A stretch of DNA of 64,000 nt from Pseudomonas sp. ATCC PTA-122608 (GTDB taxonomy: Bacteria > Pseudomonadota > Gammaproteobacteria > Pseudomonadales > Pseudomonadaceae), in the NCBI RefSeq assembly GCF_001952855.1, contig NZ_LPNO01000001.1, positions 163,469-227,468 on the forward strand, read 5' to 3'. Positions 35,236-44,039 of the stretch are shown piece by piece. The notes under the pieces are model-generated. The model made no database searches and was not told the origin of the DNA. It was given only the letters and a program-made list of their open reading frames with translations. The position numbers and the translations under genes are program-made. The stretch's first letter is position 1. Every line of letters begins with the position of its first letter.

Positions 35236-36390
35236 TCAGCTCACCCGCTGATACCCGCCGACAACCCCCTTCTTCGACAATACCCACTGCCACAACTGGA
35301 TATCCCGCGCGCGAAACGCCCCGGCGCACGACAGCAGGTAATAGCGCCACATCCGGTAGAAACGCCGTCCGAAGGTTTCGGCAAAATCCGGCCACGCCCG
35401 TTCGAAGTTTTCGCACCAGGCCATCAGCGTCTTGTCGTAGTCGGCGCCAAAGTTGTGCAGATCCTCGGCAACAAACAACCCGTCCATGGCGTCGCCAATC
35501 TGCCCGATCGAGGGCAAATCCCCGTTGGGAAAGATGTATTTGTCGATCCACGGATCCGGCGTGCTGTTGCGCTGGTTCTTGCCGATGGTGTGCAACAGGA
35601 ATAGCCCGTCGTCCTTCAGGCAGCGGTTGGCCACCTCCATATACGCCCGATGGTTCTTGCGGCCCACATGCTCAAACATGCCGACGCTGGCGATATGGTC
35701 GAATTGCTCGTCGATATCCCGATAGTCCTGCAGACGAAACTCGATCGGCAGATGTGCATACTTGGCGCGACCCCACTCCGCCTGCTCTTTGGAGATGGTC
35801 ACACCCACGCACTCCACGCCATAGTGCTCGGCCGCATGGCTCATGAAACTGCCCCAGCCACAGCCGATATCCAGTACGCGCATGCCCGGCTTGAGACCGA
35901 GCTTTTTACAGATCAGGTCCAGCTTGGCGAACTGCGCTTGTTCCAGGGTGGTGGCATCTTTCCAGTAGCCACAGGTGTACGTCATGCGAGAGTCGAGCAT
36001 GCGCGCGTAGAAGTCATTGCCGAGGTCGTAGTGCGCCTCGCCGACCTGCCAGGCGCGTTTCTTGTTTTGCAGGTTCAACCATCGGGAACTGAACGCGTGA
36101 AACAACAAGGTGGCCGGGTTGGCCTGGTCGATCACCCCGGAACGCATAAGCCGGTAGAAAAACTCATCCAGCGCCTCGGCGTCCCAACCGCCTTCCATGT
36201 AATCCTCGCCAAGACCAAGGTTGCCTTTGGCCAGGGCCAGGTCGAACGTGCCACCGTGGTACAGCTGCATATCCGCAGCCGACGGCCCGTTGACCTCGAT
36301 CTGCGCCTGCACCAGCAACTCCTTAACGAAGCGCGCTCCCTGAGACATCTCATCAGAACCGGAAAAAGAATGACGCGTTTTGTTAAGCAC
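35236..36390 (-). CDS. cfa: Cfa, cyclopropane-fatty-acyl-phospholipid synthase
   Basis: The 384-residue enzyme methylates unsaturated phospholipid acyl chains with SAM to form cyclopropane rings. The SAM-binding motif is VLDIGCGWGSFMSHAA. Conserved motifs are KKRAWQVGEAHYDLGNDFY, SVGMFEHVGRKNH, DPWIDKYIFPNG and the C-terminal CAGAFRARDIQLWQ. The start is taken as GTG at 36390 because GGAGAG sits at the right distance before it. It is divergent from a LysR-type regulator that may control it. Confidence 0.93.
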   Translation of the reverse strand: MLNKTRHSFSGSDEMSQGARFVKELLVQAQIEVNGPSAADMQLYHGGTFDLALAKGNLGLGEDYMEGGWDAEALDEFFYRLMRSGVIDQANPATLLFHAFSSRWLNLQNKKRAWQVGEAHYDLGNDFYARMLDSRMTYTCGYWKDATTLEQAQFAKLDLICKKLGLKPGMRVLDIGCGWGSFMSHAAEHYGVECVGVTISKEQAEWGRAKYAHLPIEFRLQDYRDIDEQFDHIASVGMFEHVGRKNHRAYMEVANRCLKDDGLFLLHTIGKNQRNSTPDPWIDKYIFPNGDLPSIGQIGDAMDGLFVAEDLHNFGADYDKTLMAWCENFERAWPDFAETFGRRFYRMWRYYLLSCAGAFRARDIQLWQWVLSKKGVVGGYQRVS

Positions 36391-36582
36391 AATTGCTCTC
36401 CAGAAATAGCGTTGCCTTTGATTCATACACTGCGAGAAATCTGGCCATGGAAGCGTCTGGCAAGGCCCTTACGGCATCACCGGGTACGCTGGCTGGGAAC
36501 AGATGTAACAAATCTTATCCAGCCATTTTTTAAAGATATAATGAATTAATCTTATGAAAACCATGCGAAATTGGAATGCAAG

Positions 36583-37491
36583 ATGGACATCAGGGCGCTT
36601 CGTTATTTCGTAGAAGTCGTGGACCAGCAGAGCTTCACCAAGGCCGCAGTGAAGCTGCACCTGACCCAGCCAACGGTCAGCAAAATGGTGCAGCAACTGG
36701 AGGCGAGCCTTGGGCTGAAGCTGCTGGACCGTATGGGAAAACGCTTCACCCTGACGGACGCCGGGGAAATTGTGCTCAAGCGCGCCAGGGAAATGATCGC
36801 GCTGCACGATGAGATGAACGTGGAGTTGCAAGACCTCCAGCAGGTCGAGCGCGGCGCCCTGCGCATGGGGCTTTCGCCCTCCACCCACCTCGCATTGGCG
36901 CCGATCTTTGCGGCGTATCACGCCCGTTATCCGAAAATCGAACTGAAACTGTTCGAAAGCGGCGGCAACATCACCATCCAGGACCTGCGCCAAGGCACCC
37001 TGGAGTTCGGCACCATCCTGGACTCGCCGCGCGTGGCGGACATCTGGTCCGAATTTGAATCCATGCCCTTGTTCGAATCGCCACTGTGCCTGCTCGCGCC
37101 CCATGACTCGCCCTGGCAGGGGCGCAGCTCAGTTGAACTGAGCGAGCTGCAAGCCTGCGAATTCATCTTTTACGATGACACCTTCACCCTTAACCAATTT
37201 GTACTCGATGCCTGCGCCCTGGCCGGTTTTGAGCCGCGTATCAGTGGCCGCAGCAGCCAATGGGACTTTATCGCCTCCCTGGTGCGCCTGGGCGTGGGCA
37301 TCACCCTGCTGCCCCGGGCGTTCTGCGACACCCTCGACGCCAGCCAATTCAGCATCGCGGAAATACAATCGCCGGCCCTGAACTGGCGGCTGATGCTGGC
37401 GTGGCGTAGGCAGTGCAAGCTGTCGTTTGCGGCGCAGGCGTGGTTGACGTTGGCGAAGGAGTTCTTGTGCGTGCCGCCGCCCAGCCAGTAG
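36583..37491 (+). CDS. LysR family transcriptional regulator beside cfa
   Basis: The 302-residue protein starts MDIRALRYFVEVVDQQSFTKAAVKLHLTQPTVS, a typical LysR winged helix. The effector domain runs from about residue 90. The sequence is closest in style to the CynR/CidR branch, but no target is known. The spacer to cfa (36391-36582, 192 bases) contains an AT-rich stretch around 36525-36555 that could hold both promoters. Confidence 0.9.
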   Translation: MDIRALRYFVEVVDQQSFTKAAVKLHLTQPTVSKMVQQLEASLGLKLLDRMGKRFTLTDAGEIVLKRAREMIALHDEMNVELQDLQQVERGALRMGLSPSTHLALAPIFAAYHARYPKIELKLFESGGNITIQDLRQGTLEFGTILDSPRVADIWSEFESMPLFESPLCLLAPHDSPWQGRSSVELSELQACEFIFYDDTFTLNQFVLDACALAGFEPRISGRSSQWDFIASLVRLGVGITLLPRAFCDTLDASQFSIAEIQSPALNWRLMLAWRRQCKLSFAAQAWLTLAKEFLCVPPPSQ

Positions 37492-37588
37492 CCCGATACG
37501 TTCTGTAAAACCTCGCCGCTGCGTTGCGCCAGCGCTGAACTACCCTTGAAAAACCGCAGGAAGCGGCCACTCATTTCAAGGAACGAGC

Positions 37589-39085
37589 ATGTCCCTCGCC
37601 ATCGTCCACAGCCGCGCCCAGATTGGCGTTGAAGCCCCCGCAGTCACCGTCGAGGTACACATGGCCAACGGCTTGCCTTCGCTGACGCTGGTAGGCCTGC
37701 CGGAGACCGCCGTCAAGGAAAGCAAAGACCGCGTGCGCAGCGCCATTCTCAACTCTGCGCTGCAATACCCGTCCCGCCGCATTACCCTCAACCTCGCGCC
37801 CGCCGACCTGCCCAAGGACGGCGGGCGTTTTGATTTGGCGATTGCCTTGGGGATTCTTGCCGCCAGTGTGCAGGTGCCGACGCTGACCCTCGACAACGTG
37901 GAATGCCTGGGCGAGCTGGCGCTGTCCGGCGAGGTGCGGGCGGTGAAAGGTGTGTTGCCGGCAGCCCTGGCGGCGCGCAAGGCCGGGCGCACCTTGATCG
38001 TGCCTCGGGCCAATGCGGAAGAGGCGTGCCTCGCCTCGGGATTGAAGGTGATTGCGGTGGATCATCTGCTGCAAGTGGTGGCGCACCTGAACGGTCACGT
38101 GCCGATCGAGCCCTTCGTTTCCAGTGGCCTGATGTACCTGAACAAACCCTACCCGGACTTGAGTGAAGTCCAAGGCCAGCTCGCAGCCAAACGCGCGCTG
38201 CTGATCGCTGCGGCGGGTGCCCACAACCTGTTGCTCAGCGGGCCACCGGGAACGGGCAAAACCTTGCTGGCCAGCCGTCTGCCGTGGTTGTTGCCGCCCT
38301 TGAGTGAGCAGGAAGCGCTGGAGGTGGCGGCGATTCAGTCGGTGGTCAGCCTGGCGCCGCTGAGCCATTGGCCACACCGGCCGTTTCGCCAGCCGCATCA
38401 TTCGGCATCCGGTCCGGCGCTGGTGGGCGGTGGCTCGAAACCGCAGCCAGGGGAAATTACTCTGGCCCATCATGGTGTGTTGTTTCTCGACGAGCTGCCG
38501 GAGTTTGATCGCAAGGTACTAGAGGTGCTGCGTGAGCCGCTGGAATCCGGGCATATCGTGATTTCCCGCGCCCGCGACCGGGTGAGTTTCCCGGCGCGCT
38601 TTCAGTTGGTGGCGGCCATGAATCCATGCCCTTGCGGCTATGTGGGCGAGCCGAGCGGGCGCTGTCGATGTACGCCGGAGCAGATCCAGCGCTATCGCAA
38701 CAAGCTCTCGGGTCCGCTGCTGGACCGGATCGACCTGCACGTGACCGTCGCCCGGGAAAGCACCGCGCTGAACCCCGGCAAACAGTCAGGTGACGATACC
38801 GCCAGCGCTTCCATGCTCGTCGCCGAGGCCCGGGAACGCCAACAACGGCGCCAGGGCTGCGCCAATGCTTTTCTCGACCTGCCGGGGCTACGCCAGCACT
38901 GCAAACTGGCGAAGGCCGATGAAGGCTGGCTGGAGAGCGCGTGCGAACGACTGACACTGTCATTGCGGGCAGCCCATCGCTTGCTCAAGGTCGCGCGCAC
39001 CCTGGCCGACTTGGAACAGGTGGAGGCCATCGCTCGCCATCATCTGGCGGAAGCCTTGCAGTACCGGCCGGCTAGCGCTTCTTAG
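37589..39085 (+). CDS. comM: ComM/YifB family AAA+ ATPase (Mg-chelatase-like)
   Basis: The 498-residue protein opens with the ComM N-terminal domain (VHSRAQIGVEAPAVTVEVHMANGLPSLTLVGLPETAVKESKDRVRSA). The AAA+ core has Walker A GPPGTGKTLLASRLP and Walker B LFLDELPEF. A Cys-containing segment reads MNPCPCGYVGEPSGRCRC. ComM is a hexameric helicase that extends branch migration during natural transformation. A TCATTTCAAGGAACGAGC leader gives a fair ribosome site. Its 3' end overlaps the tetR gene by 14 bases. Confidence 0.92.
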   Translation: MSLAIVHSRAQIGVEAPAVTVEVHMANGLPSLTLVGLPETAVKESKDRVRSAILNSALQYPSRRITLNLAPADLPKDGGRFDLAIALGILAASVQVPTLTLDNVECLGELALSGEVRAVKGVLPAALAARKAGRTLIVPRANAEEACLASGLKVIAVDHLLQVVAHLNGHVPIEPFVSSGLMYLNKPYPDLSEVQGQLAAKRALLIAAAGAHNLLLSGPPGTGKTLLASRLPWLLPPLSEQEALEVAAIQSVVSLAPLSHWPHRPFRQPHHSASGPALVGGGSKPQPGEITLAHHGVLFLDELPEFDRKVLEVLREPLESGHIVISRARDRVSFPARFQLVAAMNPCPCGYVGEPSGRCRCTPEQIQRYRNKLSGPLLDRIDLHVTVARESTALNPGKQSGDDTASASMLVAEARERQQRRQGCANAFLDLPGLRQHCKLAKADEGWLESACERLTLSLRAAHRLLKVARTLADLEQVEAIARHHLAEALQYRPASAS

Positions 39086-39656
39086 GCAACGCCAGGAGCA
39101 GCCCCGCCACTTCCATCACCTCATCCATTACCGCTTCAGCGGATTCAACGGAGGGTTTGAGCATCAAGTCATCGGCATAGCCCATGGCGACGGCGAACAA
39201 CTGCCGCGCCGCGCGTTTGGGCGACTCACAGCGGAACACCTTGGCCGCCACACCTTGCTCAATGATCTCGGCGAGCATGGCCTGCCATTGGGCGTTGATC
39301 ACCAGGTAAGCCTGGGCCAGTGGCTCGTCATGCATGGCTTCATCCCAGGCATCCAGCCACAGCGCCCAGCCGGCGTCTGCCGTGGAGGGCAAGCAGTCAC
39401 GCAGGAAACCTTCGAGCGCTTGCAGCGGCGGCAGACCTTCCAACGGCACCCGCACCTCGTCCAGTTGCTCGTTGGCAAACCGCACAAAGGCTTCGCGGCG
39501 CAGGTCTTTCCAGTCGCTGAAGTAGTGATAGACATGGCTGCGGGACAGCCCGGCATGCTCCGCCAGATCGCGGGTGGAGACATCGGCGAAGCCTTTGCTG
39601 CGAAACAGCTCCAAGGCGGCGGCGATAATCTGGTCTTTACGGTCGATACGCGACAT
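39072..39656 (-). CDS. TetR family transcriptional regulator
   Basis: This 194-residue protein has the TetR N-terminal HTH: MSRIDRKDQIIAAALELFRSKGFADVSTRDLAEHAGLSRSHVYHYFSDWKDLRREAFVRFA. A helical ligand domain with ALWLDAWDEAMHDEP follows. The divergent neighbour is an ABC-type membrane domain protein. The space between them carries two 16-bp palindromes, very probably the operators of this repressor. Confidence 0.92.
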   Translation of the reverse strand: MSRIDRKDQIIAAALELFRSKGFADVSTRDLAEHAGLSRSHVYHYFSDWKDLRREAFVRFANEQLDEVRVPLEGLPPLQALEGFLRDCLPSTADAGWALWLDAWDEAMHDEPLAQAYLVINAQWQAMLAEIIEQGVAAKVFRCESPKRAARQLFAVAMGYADDLMLKPSVESAEAVMDEVMEVAGLLLALPKKR

Positions 39657-39700
39657 GAGGCTTTTCCTTCAGGCACCGGCAGATCGACGGCGCTTGCTTT

Positions 39701-39738
39701 TTGAGCGGTCGCTCAAGGATACTTGAGCAGTCGCTCAA
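39701..39738. promoter_or_regulatory. Tandem TetR-type operators
   Basis: TTGAGCGGTCGCTCAA at 39701-39716 and TTGAGCAGTCGCTCAA at 39723-39738 differ by one base. Both are near-perfect 16-bp palindromes with centres 22 bp apart, about two helical turns. They lie between the divergent tetR start (39656) and the ABC membrane gene start (39771). This spacing suits cooperative binding of two dimers and repression of both directions. Confidence 0.8.
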
Positions 39739-39770
39739 TACTAGCGTTTATCTCACCCTTGGTGCACCCC

Positions 39771-40694
39771 ATGTCATCCGTAACACCGCAAATCCTGATC
39801 GAAGAAAGCAAAAAGATCGGGCAACAATCCGCCAGCCAAACCCTCAAGGCGATCGCCAGGGCCTATCCCGGGAAACTGTTCTGCACCTTGTCGCTGGTGG
39901 CCCTGGAAAACGCGTTGCTGCTGGCCTACCCGCTGTTTGCCGGGTTCGCGGTGGACTCAATTATCCGCGGCGACGCCGGCAGCGCGCTGTTCTACGCCGC
40001 CGTGGTGCTGGCGTTCTGGGTGGTCGGGGCGGCGCGACGGGCGCTGGACACGCGCACCTTCACCCGCATCTACGCCGATCTCGCGGTGCCGGTGATTCTC
40101 AACCAGCGCCTGCAAAACCACAGCACCTCACGGGCGGCGGCGCGGGTGGTGCTGGCGCGAGACTTTGTGGATTTCTTCGAAAAACACGTGCCAATCATCG
40201 CCACGGCGTTGGTGTCGATCGTCGGTGCGGCCGTGATGTTGCTGGTGATCGAACCGTGGATCGGCCTGGCGTGCCTGACCGCGCTGGTGCTCTGCACGAC
40301 CTTGTTGCCACGTTTTGCCCGGCGCAATCAGGAGCTGCATGTGCGTTTGAATGACCGCCTGGAAAAGGAAATCGGCCTGGTGGAAAAGGTCGGCGCGCAG
40401 ACCTTGCAGCGGCACTACCAGGTGCTGTCACGCCTGCGCATCTGGCTGTCGGACCGCGAGGCCGCAGCGTTCCTGTTTATCGGTACGCTGGCGGCACTGC
40501 TGTTTGTGGTTGCGATCAGCCAGTTGGCGCTGTCGCCGGCGGTCAAGGCCGGCCACGTGTATGCGGTGATGACCTACCTATGGACCTTTGTCAGCAGCCT
40601 GGATGAAGCGCCAGGGATGGTCGACCAACTGGCGCGACTCAAGGACATTGGCAAGCGTGTGGACCCGGGGCTGGCCGACCGATCCGAAGTTTGA
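39771..40694 (+). CDS. ABC transporter six-TM domain protein lacking an ATPase domain
   Basis: The 307-residue protein contains the exporter-type six-helix membrane domain: LFCTLSLVALENALLLAYPLFAGFAVD near residue 45, then VVLAFWVVGAARRALDTRTFTRIYADLAVPVI, IATALVSIVGAAVMLLVIEPWIGLACL and a C-terminal pair around residues 240-290. There is no Walker A, signature or Walker B sequence, and no adjacent ATPase gene, so it cannot power export alone. It is controlled with the TetR gene through the shared operators. Confidence 0.85.
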   Translation: MSSVTPQILIEESKKIGQQSASQTLKAIARAYPGKLFCTLSLVALENALLLAYPLFAGFAVDSIIRGDAGSALFYAAVVLAFWVVGAARRALDTRTFTRIYADLAVPVILNQRLQNHSTSRAAARVVLARDFVDFFEKHVPIIATALVSIVGAAVMLLVIEPWIGLACLTALVLCTTLLPRFARRNQELHVRLNDRLEKEIGLVEKVGAQTLQRHYQVLSRLRIWLSDREAAAFLFIGTLAALLFVVAISQLALSPAVKAGHVYAVMTYLWTFVSSLDEAPGMVDQLARLKDIGKRVDPGLADRSEV

Positions 40695-40712
40695 GGCGTC
40701 GAATCGTCCGTC

Positions 40713-40794
40713 ATCGCGGGCAAGCCCGGCTCCCACATTGAACCGGTTTCTTCAATTGAACACGGTCAACCGTGGGAGCGGGCTTGCCCGCGAT
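40713..40794. repeat. Two REP units in reversed order
   Basis: Left arm ATCGCGGGCAAGCCCGGCTC ends in CCCAC, and the right arm begins GTGGGAGCGGGCTTGCCCGC and ends GAT. Compared with the other pairs, the GTGGGAG ends point inward instead of outward. The spacer is about 35 bases. It separates the ABC membrane gene from the chemoreceptor gene end. Confidence 0.75.
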
Positions 40795-40811
40795 GCGGCC
40801 CGAACAGTCAA

Positions 40812-42788
40812 TCAACGAAAACGGTCCACCTCATGCCGCAAGCCCGCCGCCAGGGTCTCCAGTTCCTTGGCGGTAATCGCCAGGTTCGACACCACTTCAC
40901 GCTGCTCGCTGTTGGCCAGGGCGATGCTCTGCAAGTTGCTGCTAAGCAAGGTCGCGGTGCTGCTCTGCTCTTGGGTAGCGGTGGTAATCGCCGCAAACTG
41001 CTGGCCCGCCGAGCGGCTTTGCTCGTCGATCCGCGCCAAGGCTGATGCCACGTCAGCATTGCGTGCCAGGCCTTCTTGCATCAGCACGTTGCCTTGTTCC
41101 ATGGTGCTGATGGCGTTGCCGGTTTCCTGCTGGATGCTCTGGATCATTCCGGAAATCTCATCCGTGGCTTGACGGGTGCGCGACGCGAGGTTGCGCACTT
41201 CATCGGCCACCACCGCAAACCCGCGCCCTTGCTCACCGGCCCGCGCCGCTTCGATGGCGGCGTTGAGCGCCAGCAGGTTGGTCTGTTCGGCAATCGCGGT
41301 GATCACACCGACGATCCCGCCGATTTCCTGGGAGCGCTGGCCCAAGGTATTGATCACCGTGGCCGTGCTGTTCAGCGCGGTGGCGATGTGTTCCAGGGAC
41401 GACGACGCTTCTTGCATCGAGGTGCGGCCGATCTTGGTTTGCTGGGCGTTGTCCTGGGCCAGGCGCTCGGTGTTGCCCATGTTGTCGGCGATGTTCAGCG
41501 AGGTGGCGCTGAACTCTTCTACCGCGCCGGCCATGCTGGTGATTTCGCCGGACTGTTGCTCCATGCCTTCGTACGCACCGCCGGACAAACCCGACAACGC
41601 CTGGGCACGGCTGTTAACGTCTTCTGCCGCCTTGCGGATATGCGACACCATGGTCGACAGGGCTTCGCCCATCTGGTTGAAACTGCGGGCTAGCTGGCCG
41701 ATTTCATCATGGCTGGAAACGTTCAAGCGCACGCTCAAATCACCGGCGCCCAGGGCTTCAGCCTGACGCACCAGGTCGCCCAACGGCTGCAATTTGCTGC
41801 GCAGCAGCCAGACCGCCGCGCCCACCGCCAGCAGCATCGCGAGCAAACTGCCGATCGCCAGGCGAATCCCCACCGACCAGGTCACCGCGCGAATTTCGGC
41901 TTTCGGCATGCTCGCCACCACCGACCACGGGCCGCCTTCAAACGGCACCGCGACGCTGTAGAAGTCTTCGTTCTTGTCGCTCCAGAAACGGCCTTTTCCA
42001 GGTTTGGCGGCCAGGTCGAGCATGACCGGAATCGACTGATCCAATGCCTGCACCCCAGCTGGCGGGACCAGCCAGTGCTTCTGTTCGTCCAGCAGCGCCA
42101 GGGAACCGGTCTGGCCGATGCGGAAGCGCTTGAGGTTGTCGAACTGGGCGTTCTGCGCATCGGTGTAGTCGAAGCCGACAAACAGCACCGCAATCACTTT
42201 GCTGCTGGCATCACGCACCGGGCTGTACTGGGTCATGTAGGAGCGATCAAACAACACCGCGCGGCCGACATAGCCCTGCCCGCCGAGCAAGCGTTGATAG
42301 GCCGGGTGCTGATGATCCAGCGCCGTACCGATGGCGCGGCTGCCGTCCTGCTTGGTCAGGGACGTGCTGACGCGGATAAAGTCCTCCCCGCTGCGTACGA
42401 ATACGGTCGCCACGCCGCCGGACATCTGCTTGAACTCATCAACTTCAGCGAAATTGTTGTTGAGCACTTCCTCGCCCAGGTAAAGGCCCGGGGTCTGCAC
42501 GCCCGCCACCGTCACCGGTTGTTCAGGACGCGTGCTCAAGCCGGCGCTGAAGCGCTTTTCAAACAGCCCGCTCAAACGCTGAGTGCTCTCGCGCAAGGTG
42601 CTGTGGAAGGTATTGAGTTGGTCGGCCAGCAAGCGAGCCTCGCTGGCCAGATGCTCCTCGCGGGTGTCGAGGTTGGCTGAGTCCAGCGAACGCAAGGCGA
42701 ACACCGTGCTGCCGCTGATGACGACAGCCAGTATCACGGCGAGGGCAAGCCCCAGTTGAGAGGCGATCCGGGCGCGAGGTTGAGACAT
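40812..42788 (-). CDS. Methyl-accepting chemotaxis protein with Cache sensor
   Basis: This 658-residue receptor has a first membrane helix (residues about 10-32). The periplasmic Cache-type region contains [20 protein letters not shown] and [12 protein letters not shown] second helix (about 312-335), a HAMP domain ([25 protein letters not shown]) and a full signalling domain follow. The conserved hairpin tip is [38 protein letters not shown]. The ligand is unknown. No CheR-docking pentapeptide is present at the C-terminus (ends EVDRFR). Confidence 0.92.
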   Translation of the reverse strand: MSQPRARIASQLGLALAVILAVVISGSTVFALRSLDSANLDTREEHLASEARLLADQLNTFHSTLRESTQRLSGLFEKRFSAGLSTRPEQPVTVAGVQTPGLYLGEEVLNNNFAEVDEFKQMSGGVATVFVRSGEDFIRVSTSLTKQDGSRAIGTALDHQHPAYQRLLGGQGYVGRAVLFDRSYMTQYSPVRDASSKVIAVLFVGFDYTDAQNAQFDNLKRFRIGQTGSLALLDEQKHWLVPPAGVQALDQSIPVMLDLAAKPGKGRFWSDKNEDFYSVAVPFEGGPWSVVASMPKAEIRAVTWSVGIRLAIGSLLAMLLAVGAAVWLLRSKLQPLGDLVRQAEALGAGDLSVRLNVSSHDEIGQLARSFNQMGEALSTMVSHIRKAAEDVNSRAQALSGLSGGAYEGMEQQSGEITSMAGAVEEFSATSLNIADNMGNTERLAQDNAQQTKIGRTSMQEASSSLEHIATALNSTATVINTLGQRSQEIGGIVGVITAIAEQTNLLALNAAIEAARAGEQGRGFAVVADEVRNLASRTRQATDEISGMIQSIQQETGNAISTMEQGNVLMQEGLARNADVASALARIDEQSRSAGQQFAAITTATQEQSSTATLLSSNLQSIALANSEQREVVSNLAITAKELETLAAGLRHEVDRFR

Positions 42789-42966
42789 GAAGGCTCCTGG
42801 CCGAGGCCAGGATCATCCTGATCTCATAGCGCTGCTCGGCAAAATTCTAATAGGGGAAACGTTGTAGAACGGTAGTTCCAACAACCCTACTTCGGCGGGC
42901 AGGCTCAATACTTGAGCGAATCACAGGGGTATCACGCAAACGATTGCTCGCAAATGTGCAATCCGC

Positions 42967-43887
42967 TCAATCCAGCCGCTCTACCTCGGGCAATTCCATC
43001 GCCTGGACCTCACCCTGGAGAAAGTCCGCCAGCCGGCGCAAACGCTCACCACCGGGTCGGGTTTTCGGCCACACCAGATAGTAACTTTCCCCACTGGCCA
43101 CGGCGGTTGGCCATGGCAGGCTCAGGCGGCCTTGGGCAACGTCTTCGGCCACCATCAGCAGGTCGCCCATGGAAACGCCGTAACCCCGCGCGGCAGCGAT
43201 CATGCCCAGCTCCAATGTGTCGAACACCTGCCCGCCCTTGAGCGATACCTGGGATGACAACCCCATGCGCTCCAGCCAATAGCGCCAGTCACGCCGGTCG
43301 GGTGTCGGATGCAGCAACTCGGCGGTAGCCAGCCGTGTGACATCCCAGGGCCCGTCGCTCAACAGGTTGGGGGCGCCCACCGGAATCAACAGCTCAGGAA
43401 ACAGGTAACTGGCTTCCCAGTCCGGCGGGAAATGGCCATTGCTCAGTAACACGGCGCAATCGAACGGCTCCTGGTTGAAGTCCACTTCATCGATGCTCAT
43501 CCAGGCGCTGGTCAGTTGCACTTCATTGCCCGGCAGCAAATGCCGGAAGCGACTGAGCCGCGCCAGCAGCCAGCGCATGGTCAGGGTGGAGGGCGCCTTC
43601 ATGCGCAGGATGTCGTCCTCTGCGTTCAACGTGTGACAGGCGCGTTCCAGGGCCGCGAAGCCTTCGCGCACGCCCGGCAGCAACAGGCGCGCCGCCTCGG
43701 TGAGCTGCAAGGTGCGGCCGCTGCGTTGGAACAGGCGGCAGGCGAAGTGCTCTTCCAGGGTACGAATGTGCCGGCTCACCGCGCTTTGGGTGATCGACAA
43801 CTCTTCCGCCGCCCGGGTGAACGAGTTGTAGCGGGATGCGGCTTCAAACGCGCGCAAGGCGTAAAGAGGAGGAAGACGACGAGACAT
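42967..43887 (-). CDS. LysR family regulator, GcvA-like
   Basis: The 306-residue protein begins MSRRLPPLYALRAFEAASRYNSFTRAAEELSITQSAVSRHIRTLEEHF, the GcvA/AmpR type of LysR DNA-binding domain. The effector domain has YEQ/TWYxxW-like features (PTPDRRDWRYWLERMG, GVSMGDLLMVAEDVAQGRLSLPWP). It is divergent from a MATE exporter, which is the most likely target; a similar LysR/MATE pair lies next to proE in P. aeruginosa. Confidence 0.9.
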   Translation of the reverse strand: MSRRLPPLYALRAFEAASRYNSFTRAAEELSITQSAVSRHIRTLEEHFACRLFQRSGRTLQLTEAARLLLPGVREGFAALERACHTLNAEDDILRMKAPSTLTMRWLLARLSRFRHLLPGNEVQLTSAWMSIDEVDFNQEPFDCAVLLSNGHFPPDWEASYLFPELLIPVGAPNLLSDGPWDVTRLATAELLHPTPDRRDWRYWLERMGLSSQVSLKGGQVFDTLELGMIAAARGYGVSMGDLLMVAEDVAQGRLSLPWPTAVASGESYYLVWPKTRPGGERLRRLADFLQGEVQAMELPEVERLD

Positions 43888-44039
43888 GGCGAAAGCTCCG
43901 ACGGCGCAATCTCGAAACCCTACCAGAATCATTCAGGCATGAGTTTTAATCATGCGTGCCATCGGATTTATCCCTTTGTGCAATGCGCTGTGAGCGCCGA
44001 GAATCAACCCTTCCACCCTTCCCTGACTTTTTGAGCGTG

